From Polaromonas sp. P2-4 (GTDB taxonomy: Bacteria > Pseudomonadota > Gammaproteobacteria > Burkholderiales > Burkholderiaceae_C), in assembly GCA_024703855.1 (NCBI GenBank), contig CP087965.1, positions 5,262,001 through 5,326,000 of the forward strand: 64,000 nt of DNA. Reading direction: 5' to 3'. The position numbers and the translations under genes were made by a program. Shown here piece by piece: positions 40,034-49,339 of the stretch. Numbering within the stretch: position 1 is the first letter of the stretch; each line of letters opens with the position of its first letter. The notes beneath the pieces are model-generated. The model was not told the origin of the DNA, made no database searches, and saw only the letters and a list, made by a program, of their open reading frames with translations.

Positions 40034-42891
40034 GACTCATCCCCAAACCGACCCTTGGGAAAGCCATCATCCGGATCCTGCTTAGGCACAACCGCATGCA
40101 GCCCAAACTGCTCCAGCATCGGCAGGCTCAGGCACACCATGTGCGCCACCCGGTTGCCCTTTACCGTCCGCTCTACGGTCACCACCTCGCCTTTGTCGTT
40201 GGTGGCCAGCACGCCGGCGGCCGTCAGCTGCTTCTTGAACACCTGGGCCGTCTTCACCGGCAGGCCGTCCCAAAACTCCCGCAGCTGCGGCTGCTGGCTG
40301 ATGTGGTCCATGACGTGGCCCGTGCGCACGCACAGCACCGGCACCTCGTCCTCTTCGTCGAACTTGAAGGGGTAGCGGAACGCCCCCGTGGCAATCTCGC
40401 CCAGCAGCTTGTCCACGATCCAGGCCCACGGCTGGCGATCGCTCTCGCTCTCCCTGATGTGGCTGTTCATCACCGTCGTCAGGTCGCCCATAAACCGGCC
40501 CTGGTCCACCGGCACATCGGCAAACTCGCACAGCAGGTGCCAGGCCGTGGCCAGCGCCGCGTAGTTGGCCACCATGCGCTCGGCGCCCGCATCCTCGCGC
40601 TTGGCCAGGCAGTTCACGGTCAGGTGCTCGACCAGCTCGGCCTGCAGATCCATCACCCGCTGCTTACGCTGGCCGGCCACAAACAGCAGCCACTGCCGCA
40701 CCGGAAACACCGGCATGTCTTCCGGGATCACCGCGCCCCGGTTCGCCTTCGTCAGCTCCGTGCGCACCACCTTGCCCTGCAGGCTTTTTACCGGCACGTC
40801 CTCGCCGGCCAGCAGTACCGGGGCACACAGCAAAAAGTCCATCAGCTCAGCGCCGCGCCGCGTGTGGCTGTACATGTAGCTCTCCTGCAGGTTGGCCACC
40901 GCCTTGTTGATCGTGTCCTGCTTGCCCGCCGAAATCTCTTCCCAGCCCACCGGGTGGCTGGTGTAGCTGATCGAGGTCAACTGCCTGAACTCCGAACCCA
41001 GCGTCTGGCGGCTGAACATCGTCATCGCAATGGCCCGCTCCAGCCGCTTCACGATCGTCGTTTTGCCCGTGCCCTTTTCGGCTTGCATGACGAAATGTGG
41101 CCAAAAGCCCAGGAACGCCTTCAGGTGCGCCCCCAGCGCCCACGCCAAGATGATGCTGGCCGCATTGCCCTTGAAAGTGCCCTGAAACCGCTGCATCACG
41201 TCCCGCGCATCGCCCAGAGGGCCGCTGGGGAAGGTGAGGGCGTTGTACGGGCACTGCTGCCGGGGGTCCGCAAAAAGCAGTCCGGCCCCTCATTCACCAC
41301 CGTGCGGCCGTCGCGCCAGGCCACGCCCACAAAGTTGATCGCCTCGCGCGCCCCAATGCCGGCGGCCCGCTCCCAGATGTTCACCATGCGGCTGAACGCC
41401 GTCGGCGCATAGATCGGGCCCAGCTTCTTCCACACCTCCACGTTGTGCAGCTTCTCATCGTCCACCACCCGGCGCTGCAGCTTGGCGCCATGGCGGGCCG
41501 TCTGCACACTCAGGGCAAACACAGTGGTCGGCGAATGGTCTTCATCGCCCGTCATGGTCGACGTGGGCGAAGCAATCTGCACCCGGCTGATAGCCGCCAC
41601 CCGGAAACCCGCCACATCGCCATATTCCATCTTCGGCGGGTCGTTATCGTCTTCCGCCGGCGTCGTCTTGGTGATGACCCGCGTAAAGTCCAGCTGCGTG
41701 CGGTATTTCCAATACACGTTGTAGTCATGCTGCGGCAGCCAGATCCGCGGCTTGCCCAGCCGCTTGTCATCGCCCACCATTCCGGGAATCATCCAGGTCT
41801 CCAGCTTCTTCAGGGCCGGCTCGGTCATGGCCACGCCGCGCGCCTTCAGCCAGTCATTGATGTCATTGATCGGCTGGGTCTTGGCCTCGTCCTCCCACCA
41901 GTCCGACTGGTCCACCAGCACACAGCTGATGTCCAGGCCCGTCAGCAGCTCATGCAGCCGCCATGCCGCCTTCAGGCCCGTGCAGTAGCCCGGGTTCGGC
42001 CCGTCAACGCGGCTTGTCATTGTCAAAGCAGGCAATCACCTGCTTGCCCCTGCAAAAAGCGCCAGTCAATGTTCTCCACATTGCCGGTGCCCCGTGTGGC
42101 CAGCGCCGCCGTGCCTGGCATATTGCAGGTCTCAATGCTCAGCGCATTGATGCAGCTCTCCACCACATACACCGTGCGCGCCTCCTGCAGCCGCCGCCAG
42201 TCACTGCACCAGGGGAAGTCGCGCTTTTCCCCCTGGCTTCCGCTTTTCTGCCCGCCATTGGTGGCCGGCTCGATGTAGCGCAGCTCCATCGCCACCACCG
42301 CCCCGGTCTGCTGCGCCCTGCACCACAAAGGCCACCGCAGGCCCGCCGTAGCCGCGTTCACCCAGGTTGTGCTCCTTGCTGTTGCAGTAGGTGTTCAAGC
42401 CCAGCGTCCGCTTGTTCAGGGCATGCTCAACCACCTTGCGCGCTATGCCACGCCCCTCCAGGTAGTTCAGCACCTCGGCCCGGCCGTCGTCACTCTTCAC
42501 GGCCTGCAGGCACTTGTCCGCGATGTACTCCACCAGAGACTGCTTGACGGGCGGCGCGGCGGGGTCGGCCTGCGGTCGGTCCAGCGTGTAACCGTACAGC
42601 CGCACCAGCTCATTCACCGTGTCCACAAAGTCGAGATTGCTGTGGTACATCAGCAAGTCGATCGGGCCACCGCCTTTGGCGTCCGTGAAGTCCCACCAGG
42701 TAGAGCCTTTGCCCCCTTGGGCGGGTACATCGCTACAGAGGGGGCATTGTCTTCCCGGTGCGGGCTTTTGTAGTTGCCCTTGCCGCCCGGCTGCACCATA
42801 CCCAGCCGGTTGGCCAGGTCATCGCAGTCAATCTTGCTGTTGAGGTAGGCCGCAGCCTCCTGCCCCCGATTGTGAATTTTTTTGTTGCCAT
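40030..42891 (-). CDS. phage primase-helicase (zinc finger, TOPRIM, P-loop ATPase), several frameshifts
   Basis: Repaired length is about 955 residues. N-terminus: AAAYLNSKIDCDDLANRLGM and SPHREDNAPSVAMY (CHC2-like primase part). Middle: TOPRIM segment VYVVESCINALSIE with CFDNDKP. C-terminal helicase: FVMQAEKGTGKTTIVKRL (Walker A) and SYTSHPVGWEEISAG, then EDMPVFPVRQWLLFVAGQ. It would prime and unwind DNA for element replication. Breaks are near 42877, 42690, 42330, 42050, 42020 and 41279, several in homopolymers. The iteron region lies just downstream. Confidence 0.85.
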
Positions 42892-42907
42892 TTCGTCCGC
42901 TTCTTAT

Positions 42908-42957
42908 GCTCTTGTTTTGATAGCTGCTTGCGCCCGTACTGCTTGGGCTAGAGGCCT
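42908..42957 (-). repeat. dispersed palindromic repeat, copy 8, inside the prophage
   Basis: On the minus strand it reads ggcctctagcccaagcagta, cgggcgcaagcagctatcaa and aacaagagc. It lies in the 69-bp gap between a small phage gene and the primase. It shares its outer block with copy 1 and its middle with copy 4, showing that the family also enters prophage DNA. Confidence 0.75.
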
Positions 42958-42960
42958 AAA

Positions 42961-43230
42961 TCACTCAAATAAAGCGCCATCTGCCGCCGCCTTGGTGGCG
43001 ATCTTGCGAACCTGCTTGCCGTGCACCGCCTCAATCGCCTTCGCCGTCGCCGCCTGGTGCGCCGCAATGCTGTCCGGGTCGCCACGGCGCTGCCTGGTGC
43101 GCCAGGTGGCCAGCACCTCCCGCTGCAGCGGCGCAGGCACCATGCGCCAGTGCGTCATGCACATCAGCAGATTCAGCGGGATCTGTTTCTGGCAGCCGGT
43201 GGCGCTGCAGGTATGGGTGTGAGTCGTCAT
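42961..43230 (-). CDS. small Cys/His phage protein
   Basis: 89 residues; THTCSATGCQKQIPLNLLMC followed by MTHWRMVPAPLQREVLATWR suggests a small zinc-binding N-terminus. Similar short proteins occur near phage replication genes, but the function is unknown. Its ATG overlaps the previous stop as ATGA. Confidence 0.65.
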   Translation of the reverse strand: MTTHTHTCSATGCQKQIPLNLLMCMTHWRMVPAPLQREVLATWRTRQRRGDPDSIAAHQAATAKAIEAVHGKQVRKIATKAAADGALFE

Positions 43231-43444
43231 TCGTAAATATCCCAGTGTTTTCCCGCAAGCCGATTGGCAAGGTGGTGATAGTCGAGCGCCAGCTCAATGT
43301 CTTCCAGGCGCTTTGTCGGCGCCCGCTTAAACACTGTCTGGCAGCCATCCGGTGCCCGGTTCGCCGGGTTGTTCGTGATCTTTTTCGCCTGCCCCGCAGC
43401 TGCTCTTGCGAGTAGCGGCGGTACAGGTTGAAGGCCCGGCTCAC
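43227..43444 (-). CDS. small phage protein, one frameshift
   Basis: About 72 residues from GTG at 43444, which overlaps the upstream stop. It reads VSRAFNLYRRYSQEQLRG and, after one missing base near 43400, KITNNPANRAPDGCQTVF and RLEDIELALDYHHLANRLAG. The overlaps on both sides support it; no family recognised. Confidence 0.5.
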
Positions 43445-43740
43445 GGCTTCACCATCACGATGGTCTTGTCCGCTGGCAGCAGGGCGATGATTTCCGCCAT
43501 CGATGGCGCCGCAGCCGTGCCTGCCAGCTCGCGCAAGATGCCCGCTTGGCCCAGGCTTCCAAACTCGTGCGTGAAGACGGGGCGGCCCAAAGTTTCCTGC
43601 ACTGCTTTGTGGAACTCTGCAAAAGGCATGCACAGCCGGCCCTGTACGCACTGGAAAATAGCCCGCTGCTTCGGTGTCCACGACTTCCAAACGCCGTTCT
43701 CGCACATGGCGATCGCCTCTTCTTTGGTCAGCTGCTTCAT
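43441..43740 (-). CDS. hypothetical phage protein
   Basis: 99 residues, MKQLTKEEAIAMCENGVW then FHKAVQETLGRPVFTHEFG and ALLPADKTIVMVKP. Intact and coupled by overlaps to both neighbours. Function unknown. Confidence 0.7.
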   Translation of the reverse strand: MKQLTKEEAIAMCENGVWKSWTPKQRAIFQCVQGRLCMPFAEFHKAVQETLGRPVFTHEFGSLGQAGILRELAGTAAAPSMAEIIALLPADKTIVMVKP

Positions 43741-44192
43741 GACTTCACCACCACATCAAAAAAGCCCTGCCGCCCCTTCCAGGGCAAGAACGGAATAGGC
43801 ATGCCCTGCTCAAGCACAAAGCCATAGCCGCTGCCGTGGATCTCCGCCTGAGCGCCGGCGTTGGCCTGGCCACCGGTGAACCACGGGGAAGGGTGCTCAG
43901 TCACGCAATCCACCAGCTTGGCCATGCCCACCACGCCGCCCAGCGGCAGCTCAGCCATGTCCGGCACCTGGTGCACCAGGGCAGGGTCCACAAACGCCTC
44001 AACGAACAGCATCGCCGCGTCGTAATCGTCCACCGTCAGTTTTTTGCCGGCGTGAATGAGGAACGGGCCCCGGTAGTTCGTCAGCCAGCTGCGGTTTTCA
44101 ACATTCTTGAAGCCGTTCACGATCAGCCAGGCCCAGGGCTGGCGGATCGACAGCGCAGGCATGCGCGCTGCATTGTTGGGCAAGGTGATCAT
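43737..44192 (-). CDS. ASCH-domain protein
   Basis: 151 residues. ALSIRQPWAWLIVNGFKNVENRSW and RGPFLIHAGKK, then LGGVVGMAKLVDCV, match the ASCH/PUA-like fold with the W-x-E-x-R-x-W pattern near the start. Such domains bind RNA or modified bases; phage copies are common, role unknown. Intact. Confidence 0.85.
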   Translation of the reverse strand: MITLPNNAARMPALSIRQPWAWLIVNGFKNVENRSWLTNYRGPFLIHAGKKLTVDDYDAAMLFVEAFVDPALVHQVPDMAELPLGGVVGMAKLVDCVTEHPSPWFTGGQANAGAQAEIHGSGYGFVLEQGMPIPFLPWKGRQGFFDVVVKS

Positions 44193-44764
44193 GGCTGCAC
44201 CCCCTTGGTGATGGCGTGATCGACCGCCAAGGCGGCCTTCTTCAGGTGGTCGCCCAACCCGAACCCTTGTTCCTCAATGGAGAGCGTGACCATGACGCCA
44301 CAGCCATGGATCTCGGTGTTGGCGTTCGCAAGAACGTGGCGCCACCGTGCAGCGTCCTCCTCGCGCAGCAATGCAAACGCGGCCCGAACAGGCTCAGCAC
44401 CGTGCCAGTTGCCGGGCTCGCCGGTAGCCCCAGTTACGCACTGGTAGATCTCGGCAATCGTGGCGTTCGCAGTGCGGGCCTCTTGCGCATGGGCCTGCGC
44501 TTCCTGTTTGAGCCGTTCGGCCAAGTTTTGAGATTCGGCAAGGGCTGCACGGACCTCCGATATGAGCTCAGCTGGAGTCGGGCCAGCGGCTTGAAGAACC
44601 CCGTCTAAGGCGCGTTGATTGTTGATGGCTCCGTCCACGAGGTTAAGCACCGACTGACGCAGAACCACGTCACGGTCGTTAAACACCCCCACTGTCTTCA
44701 CAGCCACCATGAAGCTGCGCAGCTCACCAAGCGCCTCAACCACTTCTGAAATTCTCTTGCTCAT
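44189..44764 (-). CDS. coiled-coil phage protein
   Basis: 191 residues. A long helical region ISEVRAALAESQNLAERLKQEAQAHAQEAR should form a coiled coil; the C-terminal part contains WRHVLANANTEIHGCGVMV. No catalytic motif seen. Coupled to neighbours by ATGA overlaps. Confidence 0.65.
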   Translation of the reverse strand: MSKRISEVVEALGELRSFMVAVKTVGVFNDRDVVLRQSVLNLVDGAINNQRALDGVLQAAGPTPAELISEVRAALAESQNLAERLKQEAQAHAQEARTANATIAEIYQCVTGATGEPGNWHGAEPVRAAFALLREEDAARWRHVLANANTEIHGCGVMVTLSIEEQGFGLGDHLKKAALAVDHAITKGVQP

Positions 44765-45090
44765 AACTTCGACTCCTCAATAAGTTGTTCAATCGCCGCA
44801 TCAAGCCGCGGCTCAATCAGCCCTTTCCAGATCCCCTGCAGGCTGATCGCCGTCAGCACCAACTGTTGCACCATCAGCCCGTTGTGGGCTTTCAGCCAGG
44901 CAAAGCAGATCCACAGCGCGTTGGCGCCCAGAAACAGCACAAACCCCCAGGATTCGTGCTTGCCCTTGTTGGCCAGCAGCCAGGCCCCGTAGATCGTCAG
45001 CATGGTGGCGGACCACTCCAGCACCTGCAGGGCGGTGAGGTGGGTCAGGGCGTACCAGGTGTGCCAGGCGGCAGCGTTCAGTTGGTTCAT
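44761..45090 (-). CDS. small membrane protein of the prophage
   Basis: 109 residues with three hydrophobic segments: VLEWSATMLTIYGAWLLAN, WGFVLFLGANALWICFAWL and MVQQLVLTAISLQGIWKGL. The pattern resembles half of a PnuC/SWEET-like bundle. It could act at the membrane during lysogeny, but this is unproven. Confidence 0.65.
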   Translation of the reverse strand: MNQLNAAAWHTWYALTHLTALQVLEWSATMLTIYGAWLLANKGKHESWGFVLFLGANALWICFAWLKAHNGLMVQQLVLTAISLQGIWKGLIEPRLDAAIEQLIEESKL

Positions 45091-45449
45091 CGCCTTTTCC
45101 TAAGTTCGTACCCGTTGCGCTTGAGCAGCGCCACGGCGCGGCCTATGTCCGCCTGCAGTTGCTCGTCGAAGCTGCTGCTGATGGTGTAGAGGCCCGCCGC
45201 CAGGTGAATGCGGCCGATGGCGATGTCGTGCTTGAGCACGGGCATGACCAGCGCCGTGCTGGTGATGTCGACCTCCATGCAGATCTCTGAGGCGGTCATG
45301 GGGCGGCCTTCACGGCGCAGCAGGGCGCGCACCTGGCCGGCTTTCGAGGTGCCTGATTCGGCGCGTTCCTCGGCGTCTCGGAACTGCACCTTGCGGTGGC
45401 TTCGCAGGAGGGCGTCCCACGGTGTGGCGGCCTGGGTGACGTAGTTCAT
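45087..45449 (-). CDS. winged-helix DNA-binding phage protein
   Basis: 120 residues. SKAGQVRALLRREGRPMTASEICMEVDITSTALVMPVL has the helix-turn-helix pattern of a winged helix, followed by GRIHLAAGLYTI as the wing. Probably an early regulator. The end LLKRNGYELRKRR is basic. Confidence 0.65.
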   Translation of the reverse strand: MNYVTQAATPWDALLRSHRKVQFRDAEERAESGTSKAGQVRALLRREGRPMTASEICMEVDITSTALVMPVLKHDIAIGRIHLAAGLYTISSSFDEQLQADIGRAVALLKRNGYELRKRR

Positions 45450-45694
45450 GACTCCCTCCAGGCAAGCAGTGCAGCGGGCGGCATCGTGCGTCCAACGATG
45501 GACAGGGCAACAAGCCCGCCAGCGTTGAGCAGCGCCAGTTCCTCGGCGTCAGGTTTCCAGAATGAAATGACGGTAGGCACACCGCCCTGTATCGCGTCCG
45601 TGATCGGCAGCGCATGGCATGGCAACTCGCCTTGCTCCCAGCCTTTCGGCGCGCCAAGCACTCGTGTATTTGTGTGGTGTTGGGTTGCCCTCAT
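45446..45694 (-). CDS. small phage protein
   Basis: 82 residues; the second half VISFWKPDAEELALLNAGGLVALSIVGRTMPP is a pattern recurrent in small phage proteins of unknown function. Overlaps both neighbours by 4 bp. Confidence 0.65.
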   Translation of the reverse strand: MRATQHHTNTRVLGAPKGWEQGELPCHALPITDAIQGGVPTVISFWKPDAEELALLNAGGLVALSIVGRTMPPAALLAWRES

Positions 45695-46098
45695 GGCACT
45701 CGCACCTCGCTCAGCTCCACCTCTTCAAAGCCCGGCACCACCACCTCGGCCACCAGCACCCGAATGCCAAGCGCCCCGTTCGGCGTGCCATCCGGCCCCG
45801 GCCAGCCCTCCAACTGCTGCATTTGCTTCGTCCACTGCTCGGCCCATTCCGGGTTGGTTTCCTGGTCAAAATGCACCCCGCCGGCGGCAAGCATCATGGC
45901 GATCATCCTGCTGCCATACAGCCGGATCACCGCCCGCACCACGTCGCCGTCTTCGAGGTCGGCACGGGCTTCGTTGCCGCCCCAAAAGTTGTTGACCTCG
46001 GTCGCCATCGCAGGCGTTAGCTTCTCCAGATTCACCTCCAGCACCACCTGAAAGGCGTTGTCCTCGCTGCACACCATGAAAGTTTTAAGTTGGCTCAT
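45691..46098 (-). CDS. DUF2528-like phage protein
   Basis: 135 residues, FQVVLEVNLEKLTPAMATEVNNFWGG with LYGSRMIAMMLAAGG and a Gly/Trp-rich EGWPGPDGTPNGALGIRVL. This order matches DUF2528 proteins of temperate phages. Function unknown. Confidence 0.7.
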   Translation of the reverse strand: MSQLKTFMVCSEDNAFQVVLEVNLEKLTPAMATEVNNFWGGNEARADLEDGDVVRAVIRLYGSRMIAMMLAAGGVHFDQETNPEWAEQWTKQMQQLEGWPGPDGTPNGALGIRVLVAEVVVPGFEEVELSEVRVP

Positions 46099-46304
46099 CA
46101 GAAACCCCTGCGTTTGATTTGAAGAAAGTCATTGCCCTCGGGCCGGGCCTCGCTCCAGGCCGGGCCGGTGTAATGGCCCTTGCTGGTCGAGTTGCAAAAA
46201 CGCGTCGGCATCGCCTGCGCTGCCTTCAGGCGCGAGTCCAGCATGCGTTTGCGCTCGGCCTGCAGCGCCGGGTGCGTCGCCGCATTGGTGTTTGTCGTCT
46301 TCAT
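46098..46304 (-). CDS. small basic phage protein
   Basis: 68 residues; HPALQAERKRMLDSRLKAAQ is a basic helix, then FCNSTSKGHYTGPAWSEARPEGNDFLQIKRRGF. No family recognised. Its stop abuts the next gene's start region. Confidence 0.55.
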   Translation of the reverse strand: MKTTNTNAATHPALQAERKRMLDSRLKAAQAMPTRFCNSTSKGHYTGPAWSEARPEGNDFLQIKRRGF

Positions 46305-46528
46305 GCCGCGGCCTCCTGCGGCGCCACCGGCATAGCCACCCAGCCCACGCCGGCCGTGAAATGCAGCTCCTTCGCCTGGTACGCATCCTCCAGCGCCTGC
46401 TCAGCCGCCCAAAGCTGCACACCCAGCGCCATGGCCATCTGGCCGCTGGTCAGGTGGCTGCCGTGCTTGCGCAGGTGCTCCACGGCCCGCTTTCGCAGCG
46501 CCGCCTTGTCGTAGATCTGTTCACTCAT
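46301..46528 (-). CDS. small helix-turn-helix-like phage protein
   Basis: 75 residues; LRKRAVEHLRKHGSHLTSGQ then MAMALGVQLWAAEQALEDAY looks like a DNA-binding helix pair. It overlaps the neighbours by a few bases. Confidence 0.55.
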   Translation of the reverse strand: MSEQIYDKAALRKRAVEHLRKHGSHLTSGQMAMALGVQLWAAEQALEDAYQAKELHFTAGVGWVAMPVAPQEAAA

Positions 46529-46955
46529 CCGTCATCCCTCTTGTTGAAAATTCCAAAATCAAATTAATTTGCTGCTGGTGCTGCAGCAGGTGCTCAGGCC
46601 CCTCGGGCGGCATCGGCACTTCCAGCTCGAACATCACCAGGCCAACGACCTCGCGGATCTCCGCCACGCCTAGGCGGAACACGTCCCCAAAGACTTGGCC
46701 CTCCACAGACCGTTGGGCGTTGCGCCGTTTCAGCAGCCGCAGCGCTTGCCGGCACAGCACCGTGCCACTCAGGCGGTAGCCCACCACCGGTTTGAATTCA
46801 ACGGTTTGCTCCATCACCAGGTCCGCCAGTGCGTCGTCGATCGCCACCTGGCTGGTAGACAGGCCTGCCGCCAGCGCGGCCCCCGTCTGCCAGCCAGTGG
46901 CCACCATCAGGCGCTCCAGCATTCGCTCTTTCAGGGTGCGGTGCCCCTGGCTCAC
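46521..46955 (-). CDS. phage protein with winged-helix-like N-terminus
   Basis: 144 residues. LKERMLERLMVATGWQTGAALAAGLSTSQVAIDDALADL resembles a winged helix like that of the previous small gene; the C-terminal half is acidic and hydrophobic (EIREVVGLVMFELEVP). Probably a regulator; unproven. Confidence 0.6.
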   Translation of the reverse strand: MSQGHRTLKERMLERLMVATGWQTGAALAAGLSTSQVAIDDALADLVMEQTVEFKPVVGYRLSGTVLCRQALRLLKRRNAQRSVEGQVFGDVFRLGVAEIREVVGLVMFELEVPMPPEGPEHLLQHQQQINLILEFSTRGMTDE

Positions 46956-47136
46956 TTGTCTTGTCTCCCTTTTTGCGCCAGCCGGTTCGCCCTGGCCAGA
47001 ATGCTTTCCACCTCCAGCGCATCCAGGTTCTCTTTCATAAAACCGGCAAAGCCGTTCACCAGCCAGAGCACCGGCAAAAGCCCGCCATCAGGGCCAGCAG
47101 CAGCAACCTGGCCACCAAAAGCAAAAACTCACGCAT
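46952..47136 (-). CDS. small single-span membrane protein, one frameshift
   Basis: About 61 residues after restoring one T near 47073: MREFLLLVARLLLLALMAGF then LPVLWLVNGFAGFMKENLDA and a basic end RANRLAQKGRQDK. The stop overlaps the next start as GTGA/ATGA. One transmembrane helix and a cytosolic helical tail. Confidence 0.5.
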
Positions 47137-47335
47137 GGCCAGCCTTTCCGCTCAGGTGCTCTTCGGTCGGGCGCAGGTGCAGCACCGGCCGCGCCTTCAT
47201 CCGGCAGACCGACAAGCCAATGTGCTCACCCAGCTCCGTTTCAATCTGCGCTATGCAGTCATCCACATTGCGGGCGGTCACATGTGCCTTGCGGCGGTGG
47301 TTTTGCAGGTCGGTGTGGGTTACGCGAAAGATCAT
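47129..47335 (-). CDS. small phage protein
   Basis: 68 residues from ATG at 47335: MIFRVTHTDLQNHRRKAHVT, then DDCIAQIETELGEHIGLSVC and RPVLHLRP. The pattern is found in temperate phages of this order as far as I recall; function unknown. Confidence 0.6.
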   Translation of the reverse strand: MIFRVTHTDLQNHRRKAHVTARNVDDCIAQIETELGEHIGLSVCRMKARPVLHLRPTEEHLSGKAGHA

Positions 47336-47709
47336 CGAATCCTCCGTGCATCCGGCAGGTTGTCTTTGCTGCAACGGCCCTTCATGCGCTGGTTGTAGGC
47401 CCAGGTCTCGAACTCGCAGCCGGTAGATTTGCCATCGGCGTAGATCGCGTCCAGCAGCACATGCACCTCGCAGTAGCAACGCACCGCGTCCATACGGATC
47501 ACCGTCATCGCCGCCTCGAAATTTCCGGGGTCAAACGAGCGCAGATTCGTCAAGTCAAACGGAAAGCGGTAGCCGTTATACAAACCCAGCAGCAGCTTGG
47601 CGGCGCTGTTGCCGCCAGAAGTGCCGTTGTGGCGGCGGACCAGTTCATAGAGCCGCTGGATCGCTGCAATCTGGCCCGGGCTGTAGTGAGCGAGAACGCC
47701 CGCGCTCAT
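47332..47709 (-). CDS. hypothetical phage protein
   Basis: 125 residues. YSPGQIAAIQRLYELVRRHNGTSGGNSAAKLLLGLYNG and FDPGNFEAAMTVIRMDA, then a Cys-containing CYCEVHVLLDAI. I think it belongs to a recently named DUF family of phage proteins, but I cannot confirm it. Overlaps both neighbours. Confidence 0.6.
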   Translation of the reverse strand: MSAGVLAHYSPGQIAAIQRLYELVRRHNGTSGGNSAAKLLLGLYNGYRFPFDLTNLRSFDPGNFEAAMTVIRMDAVRCYCEVHVLLDAIYADGKSTGCEFETWAYNQRMKGRCSKDNLPDARRIR

Positions 47710-48385
47710 GACCGTGCCCCTGCCGCCAGCCGCCGCGCATCCGCCTTACTCAACCGCCCCGCGCCGTCCACCAGCTGCATTTCCCGCTCAAACGACTCCC
47801 GGCTCATCTGCACATACACACCGGTGCTGCGCAGGCTCGCATGGTTCAGGGCCAGCTGCGCCACCTTCAAGGCGTTGTTACCCCGGCAGTGCGCCACCAC
47901 ATTCATGCCCCGGGTGTGGCGCAGCCAGTGCGGGCTGATACGGTTGTCCAGGCCGGCCGCCACCGCCCACTGTTTCAGCCGCGCCTCATAACTGCGCACG
48001 CTCAAGGCACTTGCGCCGCCATTCAGGTTGCGACCCCACACCAGCGGCTGGCCAACCTCAAGCCCGTCGTGAGTGACACCCATTTCGTCACTGATGCGCA
48101 TCAGCGCCTGCAAGTGAATCCGCAACTGCGCCGTCACGCAATACTCATTGGCCCGGCGCTTGCCCTCCTTGCCCTTGCAATGCTCCTTGCGGCTGATCAG
48201 CCAGCCCGTGGCCAGCGCCAGGCGCACCTGCGCCACAGTCAGGTGACTGAACTCCTGAATCCTCATCCCCGTCAAGATCAAGGCCGCCATCCAGTGGTAG
48301 TCCCGCTGCGCCAGCGGGTCCGCCTGCGTTCTCGCAGCCTTCAGCAGTTCCGCTGCTCGGGCTCCGTCAAATACCGTTTCATCAT
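47706..48385 (-). CDS. second tyrosine recombinase, catalytic domain only, one frameshift
   Basis: About 226 residues from the ATG-ATG at 48385: MMKRYLTEPEQRKLLKAART after one A is restored near 48357. The catalytic Arg is in LTGMRIQEFSHL, HxxR in HWLRHTRGMN, and the end has LNHASLRSTGVYVQM with the Tyr. It lacks the usual arm/core-binding N-terminal domain, so it resembles small catalytic-domain-only recombinases. It lies within the early gene chain, not at the element end. Confidence 0.8.
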
Positions 48386-48497
48386 GTTGTTGCTCCCGAT
48401 GTGAGGGGTTTGCAAAATCGCCCGTGCTGACGCACATCAATACAGCCAGGGCAAAGCCGCCCATCACCCCAAAAGGCGAGGTCAGCGGATCTTTCAT
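48386..48497 (-). CDS. start of a small membrane-spanning phage protein, end undetermined
   Basis: An ATG at 48497 overlaps the upstream stop as ATGA. It encodes MKDPLTSPFGVMGGFALAVL followed by MCVSTGDFANPSHREQQ, one hydrophobic helix. The frame then runs into the recombinase gene, and the true stop is hidden by a frameshift. Confidence 0.35.
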
Positions 48498-48704
48498 TTC
48501 AGGTTTCCTTTCTGGATGTGCGGCAAGTGCTGCACCGACAGCAGCAGGCACCTGCGGGTTACGGGGTCCTGCATGGCCACGTCAAAGCTCCCGGCGCGGT
48601 GCCACCTGCTTCCAGCGGCTGTCGTAAAAGGCGCGCATTTCCATTTCGAGGGCCGGTGTGTGGTCCATCGGCAACTCGGCTTGCCTCGGCGGCTGGGTGT
48701 GCAT
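48494..48704 (-). CDS. small phage protein, one frameshift
   Basis: About 70 residues from the ATG at 48704, with GGAGG 9 bases upstream. MHTQPPRQAELPMDHTPALE then MRAFYDSRWKQVAP; after one extra base near 48598 it continues GSFDVAMQDPVTRRCLLLSV. Unknown function. Confidence 0.5.
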
Positions 48705-48718
48705 TGCAATGCCTCCTG

Positions 48719-48873
48719 TCAATCGCCTGCAGCAAAGCAGGCCCAAACAAAGAAACCAAAGCCGCGCTCACGTCAGGCACACGGCCCGCTGGCAGCACGT
48801 GAACGGCTGTAAACATTCGAGGGGGCGGGGGGCGCTTGGCGGCCGTGGGCTTGATAGGGATAGGGCTAGTCAT
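48719..48873 (-). CDS. small phage protein, one frameshift
   Basis: About 51 residues from an ATG at 48873 that overlaps the CII-like gene stop. MTSPIPIKPTAAKRPPPPRM then PDVSAALVSLFGPALL; a TGA just before the next gene's ribosome-binding site is reached if one base is restored. Weakly supported. Confidence 0.35.
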
Positions 48874-49339
48874 CCACCAAGCCCTCCAGCCGCTGCACAA
48901 AATTCATCACGGCATTGATCAGGTCAAAGGCCTCACCACGCACCGCGTGCAAGTCATCCATGCTGAACTTGCCGTCAGCCAGCGCCTTCAACACCGCCTG
49001 GTGCAGGGCGCCACTCTCGCTGCCCACCTTGCACAGCAGCTCCATCAGCGCCGTGTCATTCACCGGCCCAGGGGTCAGGTCAATGCCGGTGCGGTTAAAC
49101 ATCCGGTCAAGGCTTTCCAGCACCCGGTTGTCACCGCTCACCCGGGTTACCTCCACCACATCGCGCAAAGTCGGCTTGTGGTGGCTGTCCTCATCGGTGT
49201 TGCACTTGTTGTGCAGCGTGCCCTCGGCCATCAGCAGCGCAGCCGCCATCGGCTTCACGCCAAACAGATAAACCACTGCACGAAACGCCGCTTGCGGGCT
49301 CAGCGGCACGACGGCAGCGGCTGCGTGTTTCTTGCTCAT
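48866..49339 (-). CDS. phage CII-like regulatory protein
   Basis: 157 residues. SPQAAFRAVVYLFGVKPMAAALLM, then NKCNTDEDSHHKPTLRDVVEVTRVSGDNRVLESL, matches the phage regulatory CII (YmfL-like) family, in which the first part is a helix-turn-helix. It probably controls the lysis-lysogeny decision or early transcription. Its ATG overlaps the upstream ribbon-helix-helix gene stop. Confidence 0.75.
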   Translation of the reverse strand: MSKKHAAAAVVPLSPQAAFRAVVYLFGVKPMAAALLMAEGTLHNKCNTDEDSHHKPTLRDVVEVTRVSGDNRVLESLDRMFNRTGIDLTPGPVNDTALMELLCKVGSESGALHQAVLKALADGKFSMDDLHAVRGEAFDLINAVMNFVQRLEGLVDD

